Below the pieces are notes generated by a model, which searched no databases, had not been told where the DNA came from, and saw only the letters and a program-made list of their open reading frames with translations. DNA of 64,000 bases from Allorhizobium sonneratiae (GTDB lineage Bacteria; Pseudomonadota; Alphaproteobacteria; Rhizobiales; Rhizobiaceae): NCBI RefSeq assembly GCF_023700755.1, contig NZ_JAMKOJ010000002.1:62001-126000 (forward strand). Reading direction: 5' to 3'. The position numbers and the translations under genes were made by a program. Shown piece after piece: positions 1 to 8,400 of the stretch; the stretch's first letter is position 1, and the number at the start of each line of letters is the position of its first letter.

Positions 1-248
1 CCCGCGACGGCGATGCCGCCCGCGATTTTGCCTCGCGCATCAATATCGGCATGGTCGGCGTCAATGTGCCGATCCCGGTTCCGCTCGCCTATCACTCCTT
101 CGGCGGCTGGAAAGCCTCCTCCTTCGGCGATCTCAACCAGCACGGCACCGATTCGATCAAATTCTGGACCCGCACCAAGACCGTCACCAGCCGCTGGCCG
201 TCTGGCATCAAGGACGGTGCAGAATTTGTCATGCCGACGATGAAGTGA
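1..248 (+). CDS. mmsA: CoA-acylating methylmalonate-semialdehyde dehydrogenase, C-terminal end (partial)
   Basis: Only the last ~82 residues are present; the frame is open from base 3. The segment reads INIGMVGVNVPIPVPLAYHSFGGWK followed by SSFGDLNQHGTDSIKFWTRTK, the characteristic C-terminus of the MmsA/IolA aldehyde dehydrogenase family. That family converts methylmalonate or malonate semialdehyde, NAD and CoA to propionyl- or acetyl-CoA in valine and inositol breakdown. The last 14 codons and the stop belong to the first unit of a 101-bp tandem array that continues downstream. The family call is firm; the substrate is inferred from the family. Confidence 0.9.
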   Translation, partial: RDGDAARDFASRINIGMVGVNVPIPVPLAYHSFGGWKASSFGDLNQHGTDSIKFWTRTKTVTSRWPSGIKDGAEFVMPTMK

Positions 249-645
249 TGCCAGACGGCATTGCCAGTCTGCTCGTCCTCACTTCGTTGCGGGCGTGCGG
301 GCACGGCATCTAGGATGGCGCAGAATTTGTCATGCCGACGATGAAGTGATGCCAGACGGCATTGCCAGTCTGCACGTCCTCACTTCGTTGCGGGCGTGCG
401 GGCACGGCATCAAGGATGGCGCAGAATTTGTCATGCCGACGATGAAGTGATGCCAGACGGCAGTGCCAGTCTGCACGTCCTCACTGCGTTGCGGGCGTGC
501 GGGCACGGCATCAAGGAGGGCGCAGAATTTGTCATGCCGACGATGATGTGATGCCAGACGGCATTGCCAGTCTGCACGTCCTCACTACGCTGCGGGCGTG
601 TCATTGTTCAGTCTGCACGTCCTCACTACGCTGCGGGCGTGCGGG
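204..645. repeat. 101-bp tandem repeat array starting inside the mmsA 3' end
   Basis: Units begin at 204, 305, 406 and 507, each 101 bp from the next; the anchor ATGCCGACGATG recurs at 231, 332, 433 and 534. The fourth unit breaks off near 600 and a ~33-bp fragment of its tail (CAGTCTGCACGTCCTCACT) is repeated once more at 609-645. The first unit includes the last codons of mmsA, so each later unit carries a non-functional copy of that C-terminus. Copies differ by scattered substitutions (for example TAG for AAG in the second). Each unit also holds a short inverted repeat, CAGAC...GTCTG, and GATGCC...GGCATC. Confidence 0.92.
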
Positions 646-661
646 TTGATAATCAGGAAAA

Positions 662-695
662 ACGGAAGGGCAAGGCTCACACCTTGCCCTTCCGT
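662..695. terminator. Strong hairpin after the mmsA repeat array
   Basis: A perfect 14-bp stem, ACGGAAGGGCAAGG at 662-675 pairing with 682-695, closes a 6-nt loop. There is no clear T-run after it. Its place between mmsA and rirA suggests a transcription stop for mmsA. Confidence 0.6.
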
Positions 696-795
696 GTCTC
701 TGCCATCATTGTGAGCGGGAAAATCCTCTTTTTGGAATTGTTCAAAACTAGAAAAGCGACTATATAGGCTGGGACAAAGGCTGAAGGAGACTGCC

Positions 796-1266
796 ATGCG
801 CCTGACCAAGCAGACGAACTATGCGGTGCGAATGCTGATGTATTGCGCAGCCAATAAGGACAGCCTCAGCCGGATTCCGGAAATCGCCAAGGCTTACGGC
901 GTCTCCGAGCTTTTCCTCTTCAAGATTTTGCAACCCTTGAGCAAGGCGGGTCTGATCGAAACCGTGCGCGGACGCAATGGTGGCGTGCGGCTTGGCCGTT
1001 CTGCCGAGAGCATCAGCCTGTTCGACGTGGTCAAGGTCACCGAAGACAGTTTTGCCATGGCCGAATGCTTTGAGGATGATGGCGAGATCGAATGCCCGCT
1101 GGTCGATAGCTGCGGCCTGAACTCGGCCCTGCGCAAGGCGCTCAACGCCTTCTTTGAAGTGCTGATGCAATATTCCATCGACGATCTGGTCAAGGCGCGT
1201 CCGCAGATCAATTTCCTGCTCGGTCTCAACGACATCAAGCCGCCGGTTCCCGCACCCGCCGCTTGA
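796..1266 (+). CDS. rirA: Rrf2-family iron-responsive regulator RirA
   Basis: The 156-residue protein starts MRLTKQTNYAVRMLMYC, the typical N-terminus of RirA. It has an Rrf2 winged helix in about residues 1-80 and the three cysteines of the Fe-S site at C91, C100 and C106 (CFEDDGEIECPLVDSC). In rhizobia RirA holds an Fe-S cluster and represses iron uptake when iron is sufficient. The start is supported by AAGGAG seven bases upstream. It lies alone on its strand, 64 bases before gntK. IscR is the main alternative in this family, but the N-terminus and cysteine spacing fit RirA better. Confidence 0.9.
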   Translation: MRLTKQTNYAVRMLMYCAANKDSLSRIPEIAKAYGVSELFLFKILQPLSKAGLIETVRGRNGGVRLGRSAESISLFDVVKVTEDSFAMAECFEDDGEIECPLVDSCGLNSALRKALNAFFEVLMQYSIDDLVKARPQINFLLGLNDIKPPVPAPAA

Positions 1267-1330
1267 TCTTGCCGCACAAGCCTTTACAACATCTGCCGAT
1301 CAGAAACGTGAGTGAAAGCGGCAGAAGGCG

Positions 1331-1849
1331 ATGAAAACCATTGTGGTCATGGGGGTCAGCGGTTGCGGCAAGACCTCCATAGGAGAAGGTCTGGCAGAGC
1401 GTCTGCACCGTCCTTTTCTCGAAGGCGACAGCCTTCACCCTCAGAGCAATGTTGAGAAGATGGCCAGGGGAACGCCTCTGACAGACGATGATCGCTGGCC
1501 ATGGCTTGCCGCCATTGGTGCGCGCATGCAGCACTCCATCGCCGAAGGCAAGCCGCTGATCGTCTCCTGCTCGTCGCTGAAACGCTCCTATCGCGACCTC
1601 TTGCGCGAAGCGACCGGCAACAATACGGTTTTCGTCTTTCTCGATGGCAGCGAAGACCTGCTGACCCGCCGGATGAGCGGGCGCGAGGGCCATTTCATGC
1701 CGGTCAGCCTGCTGAAGAGCCAGCTCGCCACGCTGGAAAATCCGACGGGCGAACCGGGCGTGGTGACGGTCAGCATCGACCAGCCGGTTTCAGCGATCAT
1801 CGAAGACGCCACCAACCGGCTGGACAAGCTGTTGACCGGGGCGGCCTGA
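1331..1849 (+). CDS. gntK: Gluconokinase
   Basis: The 172-residue cytoplasmic kinase has a P-loop GVSGCGKT at residues 8-15, followed by the family segment GDSLHPQSNVEKMARGTPLTDDDRWPWL, which marks the GntK/shikimate-kinase-like gluconate kinases. It phosphorylates gluconate to 6-phosphogluconate, the substrate of the edd product found at 26.2 kb. Length is normal for the family. It follows rirA by 64 bases, so co-transcription is possible but not shown. Confidence 0.92.
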   Translation: MKTIVVMGVSGCGKTSIGEGLAERLHRPFLEGDSLHPQSNVEKMARGTPLTDDDRWPWLAAIGARMQHSIAEGKPLIVSCSSLKRSYRDLLREATGNNTVFVFLDGSEDLLTRRMSGREGHFMPVSLLKSQLATLENPTGEPGVVTVSIDQPVSAIIEDATNRLDKLLTGAA

Positions 1850-1855
1850 TTTTCC

Positions 1856-1964
1856 TTACAGCGCCGTGCGCCAAATATGGCGCACAAAGGTCGCTGTAAG
1901 ACTTTTAATCTGCTGCATCATTTTCTCCTTAAATCGATGCCGATTTAAGGAATTATGCAGTAGA
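1856..1964. repeat. Mosaic intergenic palindromic element, family A
   Basis: Two nested inverted repeats stand side by side: TTACAGCG at 1856 pairing with CGCTGTAA at 1892, with GTGCGCC/GGCGCAC inside, and the perfect CCTTAAATCG-ATGC-CGATTTAAGG at 1927-1950. A nearly identical combination in the other orientation lies at 55.25-55.36 kb and partial versions at 4.6 and 59.7 kb. It resembles the rhizobial intergenic mosaic elements (RIME). Most of the gntK-cdh gap is filled by this element. Confidence 0.75.
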
Positions 1965-2024
1965 GCCTGTCAGGTTTAGAGTGAACCAGACAGACTCTCC
2001 CATTCTTTGTTTTCTTTTGTCTTT

Positions 2025-2062
2025 GCGGGAAAACCGGTCACCACTTTTCCTCGGACCAAACT
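2025..2062. repeat. RIME-like end fragment, family B
   Basis: The stretch GGGAAAACCGGTCACCACTT matches, as reverse complement, the AAGTGG-GACCGGTTTTC segment seen at 33.68 kb, 55.22 kb and 61.14 kb. It is short and probably a remnant of a mosaic element. Confidence 0.5.
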
Positions 2063-2788
2063 CTAATGATCGATGGCGCAGCTGTGGTCCTGCACATCTT
2101 CGCCGCCGGCCATGCCCGTAGCCGTCAGGAAGGACGTATCGGTCAGCACGATAAAACCCGGCCCTTCCTTGAAATTGGCCCCGACGACAACAAGATTTCG
2201 CTTGGCCATTTCGGTTGCCGGGTCTTTCAGGGTTTTCGCCAGTTCGATGAAGGGCTTGTAGCTGCCGAGCGTTTCTCCCATCACCTTTTCCGCGATGAAA
2301 TGATGACCGGCGACCTCAACCGGCAGAGGCGCCCATTCCGGCTTGACCTCATCGGCCACCTTCGTCAGTTCCTTGTGCGCATCGACGCTCAGGCAATCGA
2401 TATGAATATGCAGCTGGTTCTGGCTGCGGGCGTTTTCGGCATTGACGGCAAGGCTGACCTCGTCGCGCGGCAAGGGGTGCGGCAGTTTGCTGTCAACTGC
2501 CTTCTGCTCAGTCCAGGCATCGGCAAAGAAATTCGGCGTTTGCGGATCGAGCAGCGCCTTGTCCTCAATGCCGGTGATCTTGTCAGTCGGGATCAGAAGA
2601 TGCTGGGCCACACCGCGCAGATCCTTGAGCAGGGCATAATGCTGCTCTTTGTTGACGCTGACGCAAGGGGCTGTGTTCACCACGCATTTGTTATGAACGA
2701 TCTTCCATAGAGCATCCGGATCGGCATGGGCGAGCGGGGCGGCAGTCACAAGAGCAAGGCAGGCAAGGGCGGCAAGGCGAAAGCGCAT
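2063..2788 (-). CDS. cdh: CDP-diacylglycerol pyrophosphatase
   Basis: The 241-residue protein has a signal peptide (MRFRLAALACLALVTAAPLAHA), then ALWKIVHNKCV, a LLIPTDKITGIED segment, the HIT-like QNQLHIHIDCL motif and a C-terminal DHSC, all typical of Cdh, which cleaves CDP-diacylglycerol to phosphatidate and CMP in the envelope. I chose the ATG at 2788 because it gives a clean signal peptide and has GAGGA upstream; an in-frame start 42 bases earlier would put charged residues in front of the signal. It is transcribed alone, with mosaic repeats downstream. Confidence 0.88.
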   Translation of the reverse strand: MRFRLAALACLALVTAAPLAHADPDALWKIVHNKCVVNTAPCVSVNKEQHYALLKDLRGVAQHLLIPTDKITGIEDKALLDPQTPNFFADAWTEQKAVDSKLPHPLPRDEVSLAVNAENARSQNQLHIHIDCLSVDAHKELTKVADEVKPEWAPLPVEVAGHHFIAEKVMGETLGSYKPFIELAKTLKDPATEMAKRNLVVVGANFKEGPGFIVLTDTSFLTATGMAGGEDVQDHSCAIDH

Positions 2789-2946
2789 ATGATGATCCTC
2801 GACAAAAGAAATCGCTTGGACATTCAGCATAAGCGCCAGCGCCGTTTTTGATGATGACGGCCACCTGATAGCGCGGTCACATTTTCGGGAGCGTCTCGCG
2901 CGTCAAGGCCGCCCCCTTCAAGGCTTCTCGTTCAAGCACCCCCTAT

Positions 2947-4194
2947 TCAAGGATTAAAACGCTCGGCCCGATACGGGGTTATATCGAGGAAAGGCGTCTC
3001 GCCGGTCATCGCCTCGGCGATCAGCCGCCCGGTGACGGGGCCAAGCGTCAGCCCGTGATGGGCGTGGCCAAAGGCAAACCATAACCCGCGATGACGCGGC
3101 GCCGCGCCAATGATCGGCATCATGTCCGGCGTGCAGGGGCGTGCGCCCATCCAGGGCTCGGCATCCAGACGCTTGTCGAAGGGGAAAATCGTCCGCGCCA
3201 CTTTTTCCGCCCGTTCAAGCTGCACCGGCGTCTTCGGCGCATCACGCAAGGCAAATTCCGCGCCGGTGGTCAGCCGGATGCCCTGCGTCATCGGGGCCAG
3301 GAAATAGCCGCGTTCCTTGTCCATGGTCCAGTTGTTGAGCACCGCATTGCCCTTGGCGGCATAATGCATGTGATAGCCGCGCTTCACCCCAAGCGGCAGC
3401 CGGTAGCCGAGCGGCACCGTCACTTCTTCCGCCCATGGCCCGAGCGCCACCACGGCAGTCTTGCCGGAAACCTGCCCTTCTTCGCTCATCACCTCCCAGC
3501 CATGGCGGGTCTGGCGCAGGCTTTTGGCGTCCCCTTTCACCATTTTCCCGCCCAAACGCTCAAACAACGCCAGATAGGCGCGCGTCAAAGCGAGCGGATC
3601 CTTGACCGACCAGGGATCGGTCCATTTCAGCGCGCCGACGAACACCGGAGCCAGATGCGGTTCGGTGCGGGCCAGATCGGCGGCTGTCAGCTTTTCATGG
3701 GCAAGGCCGTGCTCACGCGCCAGCCGCTCGGCCTCGGCATATTCCCGGTCGCGCACGGCAGCACTGCGAAACACCTCGACCCAACCATCCTTGCTGATCA
3801 GGCTGTCGGCCTTCGCCTCATCGATCAGAACCTTGTGCTCGCTGACAGAATGCGCAATCAGCGGCGCGTAATGGGCGGCTATCGCCTTATGGCGCGCCGG
3901 ATGGGAATGATGCCAGTAGGAGGCGAGAAAAGGCGCAATCTTGGCCAGTGCGGAGAGATGATAATGGGCATCAATGCGCCGGTTGAGGCCATAGCGCAGG
4001 ATCATGCCAAGCTCCTGCGGGAAATTATAGGGCACCACGCCCTCACGCTGGATCAGCCCGGCATTGCCATAGGAGGTTTCCTCACCTGCCCCGCGGCGGT
4101 CGATGAGCAGCACCGATTGCCCCCGCCTTGCCAGCTGCACCGCCGTCGATACGCCAACAATACCGGCCCCCAGCACAATCACATCGACAGCCAT
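2947..4194 (-). CDS. FAD-dependent D-amino acid dehydrogenase-like oxidoreductase (DadA family)
   Basis: The 415-residue protein opens with a Rossmann FAD-binding motif VIVLGAGIVGVSTA (GxGxxG at 9-14) and ends with the DAO-fold GLWFAFGHAHHGLTLGPVTGRLIAEAM, as in DadA-type flavoenzymes that deaminate D-amino acids. MGARPCTPDMMPIIG near the C-terminus is also typical. The ATG at 4194 sits directly before the FAD motif; the frame is open 120 bases further upstream, but that extension has no family character. The precise substrate is not readable. It is a single gene next to tRNA-His. Confidence 0.82.
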   Translation of the reverse strand: MAVDVIVLGAGIVGVSTAVQLARRGQSVLLIDRRGAGEETSYGNAGLIQREGVVPYNFPQELGMILRYGLNRRIDAHYHLSALAKIAPFLASYWHHSHPARHKAIAAHYAPLIAHSVSEHKVLIDEAKADSLISKDGWVEVFRSAAVRDREYAEAERLAREHGLAHEKLTAADLARTEPHLAPVFVGALKWTDPWSVKDPLALTRAYLALFERLGGKMVKGDAKSLRQTRHGWEVMSEEGQVSGKTAVVALGPWAEEVTVPLGYRLPLGVKRGYHMHYAAKGNAVLNNWTMDKERGYFLAPMTQGIRLTTGAEFALRDAPKTPVQLERAEKVARTIFPFDKRLDAEPWMGARPCTPDMMPIIGAAPRHRGLWFAFGHAHHGLTLGPVTGRLIAEAMTGETPFLDITPYRAERFNP

Positions 4195-4348
4195 AACACA
4201 CCCTTGCCAGCCAGATGATGGACAGAAACGGGAATCACGTCCGTTTCCGAATAGTTCAAGCAAGAGCCATGCCGGGGAGAAAAAATCAACAGACACAGCC
4301 AGGAGCAACGACAAAACATCGCTCTAGTGACGCCTATATCTGATAAAA

Positions 4349-4425
4349 TGGTACGGTTGAGTGGAGTTGAACCACTGACCTCAGGTGCCACAAACCTGCG
4401 CTCTAACCAACTGAGCTACAACCGC
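4349..4425 (-). tRNA. tRNA-His (anticodon GTG), CCA encoded
   Basis: On the minus strand the gene reads GCGGTTGTAGCTCAGTTGG... with D-loop GTTGGTTAG, anticodon stem CAGGT/ACCTG around the loop TTGTGGC (anticodon GTG, histidine), T-loop GGTTCAACTCC and a 3' end CAACCGTACCA. The acceptor stem is GCGGTTG against CAACCGT, which leaves A at position 73 and no extra G at -1. This is the alphaproteobacterial form of tRNA-His, recognised by a variant HisRS. The CCA end is encoded. Confidence 0.95.
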
Positions 4426-4529
4426 ATAAACAGCGCCGAAGCGATGTGGGGGTGAAATACGGGCAGTGCGGCTTTTTTTCAAGCCCTTTTTTCGTCTTTC
4501 CGGCGATTTCTTCATGCGACTGCAGCATT

Positions 4530-4565
4530 CCTTCCATCGGGCCTTCCATCGGGCCTTCCATCGGG
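4530..4565. repeat. Three perfect 12-bp tandem repeats
   Basis: CCTTCCATCGGG is repeated three times without change at 4530-4541, 4542-4553 and 4554-4565 in the gap between tRNA-His and the phasin gene. No gene is affected. Confidence 0.9.
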
Positions 4566-4581
4566 TGAGATTGAAGGTGAA

Positions 4582-4643
4582 CATGATGCAGCAGATGAAA
4601 AGCGTTACAGCGCCATGCGCCATATTGGGCGCACGGCGCTGTA
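4582..4643. repeat. Mosaic palindromic element, family A (partial)
   Basis: ATGATGCAGCAGAT followed by GCGTTACAGCGCCATGCGCC and, after a short loop, GGCGCACGGCGCTGTAG. It shares the TTACAGCG...CGCTGTA outer arms and GTGCG-type inner arms with the elements at 1.86, 55.3 and 59.7 kb. Confidence 0.7.
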
Positions 4644-4665
4644 GTGTGGACGAAAGCCGGAATAC

Positions 4666-4693
4666 AAAAGGGACGGCGATTGCCGTCCCTTTT
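4666..4693 (-). terminator. Intrinsic terminator of the phasin gene
   Basis: A perfect 12-bp stem AAAAGGGACGGC/GCCGTCCCTTTT with a 4-nt loop lies 28 bases after the phasin stop codon. On the minus strand it ends in TTTT, so it fits a Rho-independent terminator. Confidence 0.85.
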
Positions 4694-4720
4694 CCAAAAA
4701 TCAGACAGACCGCAGCGATC

Positions 4721-5170
4721 TCAGGCGGTCTTGACGGCCTTCATTGCCTTTTCAGCGGCATCCTTGCCCGGCTTGGAGACGGATTCGGCCACTTTCTTGA
4801 CGGCATCCTGCATGGACTTGGCCTGTTCAACGGTGACTTCAGCCTGCTTGCGGATGAAAGCGGTCTGCAGTTCGACCAGTTCGGCAACGGACTTGACGCC
4901 CATCAGCGCTTCCATGTGCGACAGCGACAGTTCGGAATTGGTGCGCAGCGCATTGATCGCCTTCAGGCCCAGTTCGACCGTGCCGCTATGAGCGTTCTGC
5001 AGCGTGGCTTCAACCGTCTTGCTGGCATCTTCCGCTGCCGTCTTCATCTTGGCATAGGCGTCCTTGGACTGGGCAGCGCCCTTTTCAGCAAATTCACGGA
5101 AGCTGTCGGACAGCTTGGCCGGGTCGAAGGCCGGGAAGGGGAAAACATCAGCAGATTGCTTGGTAGCCAT
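4721..5170 (-). CDS. Phasin family protein
   Basis: The 149-residue protein begins MATKQSADVFPFPAFDPAKL and is otherwise a long amphipathic helical sequence rich in Ala, Lys and Glu, with SHMEALMGVKSVAELVELQTAFIRKQAEV, the core of the phasin_2 family. Phasins coat polyhydroxybutyrate granules. The ATG at 5170 has AGGAG nine bases upstream. The gene has its own terminator and, upstream, a TGCA-rich inverted repeat that fits a PhaR operator, so expression is likely tied to polymer formation. Confidence 0.88.
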   Translation of the reverse strand: MATKQSADVFPFPAFDPAKLSDSFREFAEKGAAQSKDAYAKMKTAAEDASKTVEATLQNAHSGTVELGLKAINALRTNSELSLSHMEALMGVKSVAELVELQTAFIRKQAEVTVEQAKSMQDAVKKVAESVSKPGKDAAEKAMKAVKTA

Positions 5171-5240
5171 GATTGCACTCCTCAAAAGGGCGGCTCGCTG
5201 CCGCCGTTTGTTTCCAATAAGGCTTATATAGCACAGGGAT

Positions 5241-5273
5241 TTGTGCATTGCAATATTTTGTTGCAGTGCACAA
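5241..5273. promoter_or_regulatory. TGCA-rich inverted repeat upstream of the phasin gene (putative PhaR operator)
   Basis: GTGCATTGCAA and TTGCAGTGCAC form an inverted repeat with 10 of 11 matching positions around TATTTTG, about 70 bases before the phasin start. PhaR-type repressors of PHB granule genes are known to bind TGCA-rich sites. Binding here is inferred. Confidence 0.6.
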
Positions 5274-5488
5274 TAACCATCTTCACGCAACGCAGCCCTG
5301 CGCCCTGATCATGCCGAAGCAAGCATAACCCCGCCTCTCTGCCCTGTCGTTTCAAAAAGCCTTTATCGCCGGTCGCTGTTAACCCTGATTTCGGATAGGC
5401 GAGCGGCCATCTGGACCGAAAGCCGGTGCGAAGTTATTAAAAATCTGTTAAGACGGTCCGGAAACGGCAAACGATCGACAGGTTGACC

Positions 5489-8400
5489 ATGGTCGCTACG
5501 CATTATCCCTTCATCGATATCGCCGTGCATGGCGCGGTGCGCGATCGTTTTGCCCGTGGCGAAGCTATGGTGCTGTTTTCCGCCGATCTCAAACAGACGC
5601 TCTGGGCCAATGGGAAAGGCGCAGCCTTCTTCGGCAAGGAGACGGTTTTCGACCTTCTGGAACAGGGCGCACCAGCCCAGGACGTCACGTTCCGCCAGAT
5701 TGCCGCCATGGCGGGGCAGTTACAGGAGACCGGAGCAAGCCGCGACCTCATGCTGCGCATTGGCAGCGGCTTTCGCCTTGTGCCGGTGACGGCACGGCTT
5801 CAACGGCTGGAAATTCGTGCGGGCGAGCCGGTCATCCTCTTTTCCCTGCCCTCACCCGGCTTCAACAGCCTGACCGACAGGGCGGAAAGCCTGATCTCCG
5901 GCTTCGACGATCCAGACACCCACATGGCGCTGATTGATGGCGACGGCGGTGTGATCCGTGCCTCCAGCCATTTCGACCGTCTCGGCATGACGGCAGAAAC
6001 GATGCAGGCGCTGGCCCGCCAGACCGGCCATGAAGCCGGGCGGCTGATGAAACGCCCCATTCCCACTGCCTGTGGCCGCCTGCCTGCCGCCATGGCCTGC
6101 CTCAGCGACACACCGCAGCTTTATCTGCTTTTTGCCGTCGAAACGCTTTTGGGCGGCATGGATGAGACGGAAACGGCAACCGCCATGCCCGCGCCGCAAG
6201 CGGCCCGGCATGTGCCTGATCACGTGCCGGATCAGGATGCGGCCATTGCGCAGACCCTGCTTGCCTCTGAAGAAAATAATCAGCCTGTATCGGAGCCGGA
6301 CCCTCTCGTTCCCGCCAGCCCCACCGGGGAGGATGCGGTCGACGCCTATGCGGATGTGGTCGAGGCGCTGGGTGGAATAACCGAAGTCGAAACCGAACTG
6401 CAGGATTTCTCGCCGCCGGTCACCCTTGCTCCATGGCTGGAGGACGAAAGCGCTGCGACGCAGAGCGAGAAGGCAGACGACGAAGCCGGTGACCGTGTCG
6501 AGGCGCCAGCAGATGCAGACACCGAAACCGAAGAGAGCGCCGCCTTTGACAGCGCAACCGCTGAAGACAGGAGCCATGATCCGCTGCAACTGACGGCTCT
6601 GACCGGGCCAATGGCGCAAGACGACCGCCCCGCCACAGAAGAGACATCGGCTGAGCCCGGCATTACTCATGAGGAAAGCGGAGCAGAGGCTGAAGACCAA
6701 GCCTCTTCAGACGTAGATCTGGCGAAGGTGGAACAAGAGCGCCAGGCTGCCGCAGCACCGGCCTCAGCAGAAATAAACAGGACCGAACGTTCGGATGCTG
6801 CGCCGGAAAAAGGGGCTCAAGCAACACAGGTTCAGGCAACACAGGTTCAGGCAACAACGGTTCAGGCAACAGGGGCTGAAGCAACAGGGGCTTTTGTCTT
6901 TGCACCAAAACTCCGGGCGATGCGGTTTGTCTGGAAAATCGATGCGCTTGGCCGGTTTACCGAAATCTCGCCGGAATTTGCCCAGGCCGTCGGCCCGCAT
7001 GCCGCCGCCATCAAGGGGCAGGCCTTTAGCGATGTCGCCGCCCTTTTCGATCTCGATCCCGAAGGCCGGATCGGCGAACTGCTGAAAAAGCGCGACACCT
7101 GGTCAGGCAAGACGATTTTATGGCCGGTGGAAGGAACGACGCTCAGGGTGCCGGTCGATATCGCCGCTCTGCCGACTTATACGCGCCAGCGGGAGTTTGA
7201 CGGTTTTCGCGGCTTCGGCGTCGTGCGGCTGGCCGATGTCATCGAGGATCCCGACAGGGTTGGCCTGACGCTTGCGCCCGAGACTGGCCGTGAGACAGGT
7301 ACTGAGATAGAGACCAAAGCGCCCGTGGCAGAACCGCCCGTGTTTGGCGACAGCGAGACGGATGCGGCCTCTATTCCGGCCCTGACAATGCCTGCCGCTT
7401 CACCCTTGCCGGAAGAGGAAGAGCCGAAGCAGCAAGAGCAGGAACAGCAAGAACCGGTGCAGGACGAAGCGGCACAGGGTGAGGCGATGCCTGAAGCAGC
7501 GCCCGCCGCACCGGACGATGCAGAACAGACACCCGTCCTTTCCATGACCTCTTCGCAGAAGGACGAGCAAGGCCGAAGCGGGTCTGAAAAGCCCGTGACG
7601 GATGAGGCCGGAACCGGCGAACCGGCACCGCTCGCCTTGACGGAAACACCGTCGCGCCGGCTGAGCGACCGGGTCGTGCAGATGGAGGACCGGCGCATCC
7701 GGGGTCGCGAAGGCCTGAGCCCGGTGGAACAGGCTGCCTTTAAGGAAATCGCCCGCAGGCTCGATGCGCTGGGTGTGAAAATCAAGCCGTCTTCGCTGGA
7801 TGAGGCAGCAAACGGCAATGACGAGATCGACAATCCCGGCCCGGCGACAGATGAGCCGCAGCAGGACACCATGGTGGCGGATGACGCAGTGGCAAACGCA
7901 GCCGAGGCCAGCGCCCTCCCCATCGCGGCCAATGATAGTGCCGCCATCAAGACGGCGCCCGAGGCGTCAGGCCCGTCTGCGCAACAGCCGGAGACCGAGC
8001 CGACCGACAACAGCGCGCCACCCTCCCGCGACGCTGTGATACGGGCATCCGTCCCTGGCGCCATGCCGATCAGCCGCCGTGACGTGACCTTCACACCCGA
8101 CGTGCTGGACATGCTGCCGGTGGCGCTTCTCGCCCATCGCGGCGACCGGTTGATCCATGCCAATCCGGAATTTCTGTCGCTGACCGGCTATCGCAGCCTT
8201 GCCGATCTCGAACAGGCCGGCGGTCTTGATGCGCTGATGCAGCGGATGGAGATTGCCGAAGACGGGAAGAACCGGAACAGCCTGATGATCGTGCGCCAGA
8301 CGGACGAAACCATTCCGGTCTCGGCCCATCTGCAATCGATCCGCTGGGAAGAGGCAAGCGCCCTGCTTCTGGCGCTGGTGCCGGAACGGCAGGAGAGTGC

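Noticed and set aside
204..645. A CRISPR array
   Set aside because: The 101-bp units are adjacent without spacers and are copies of a gene end, so this is a tandem repeat, not CRISPR.
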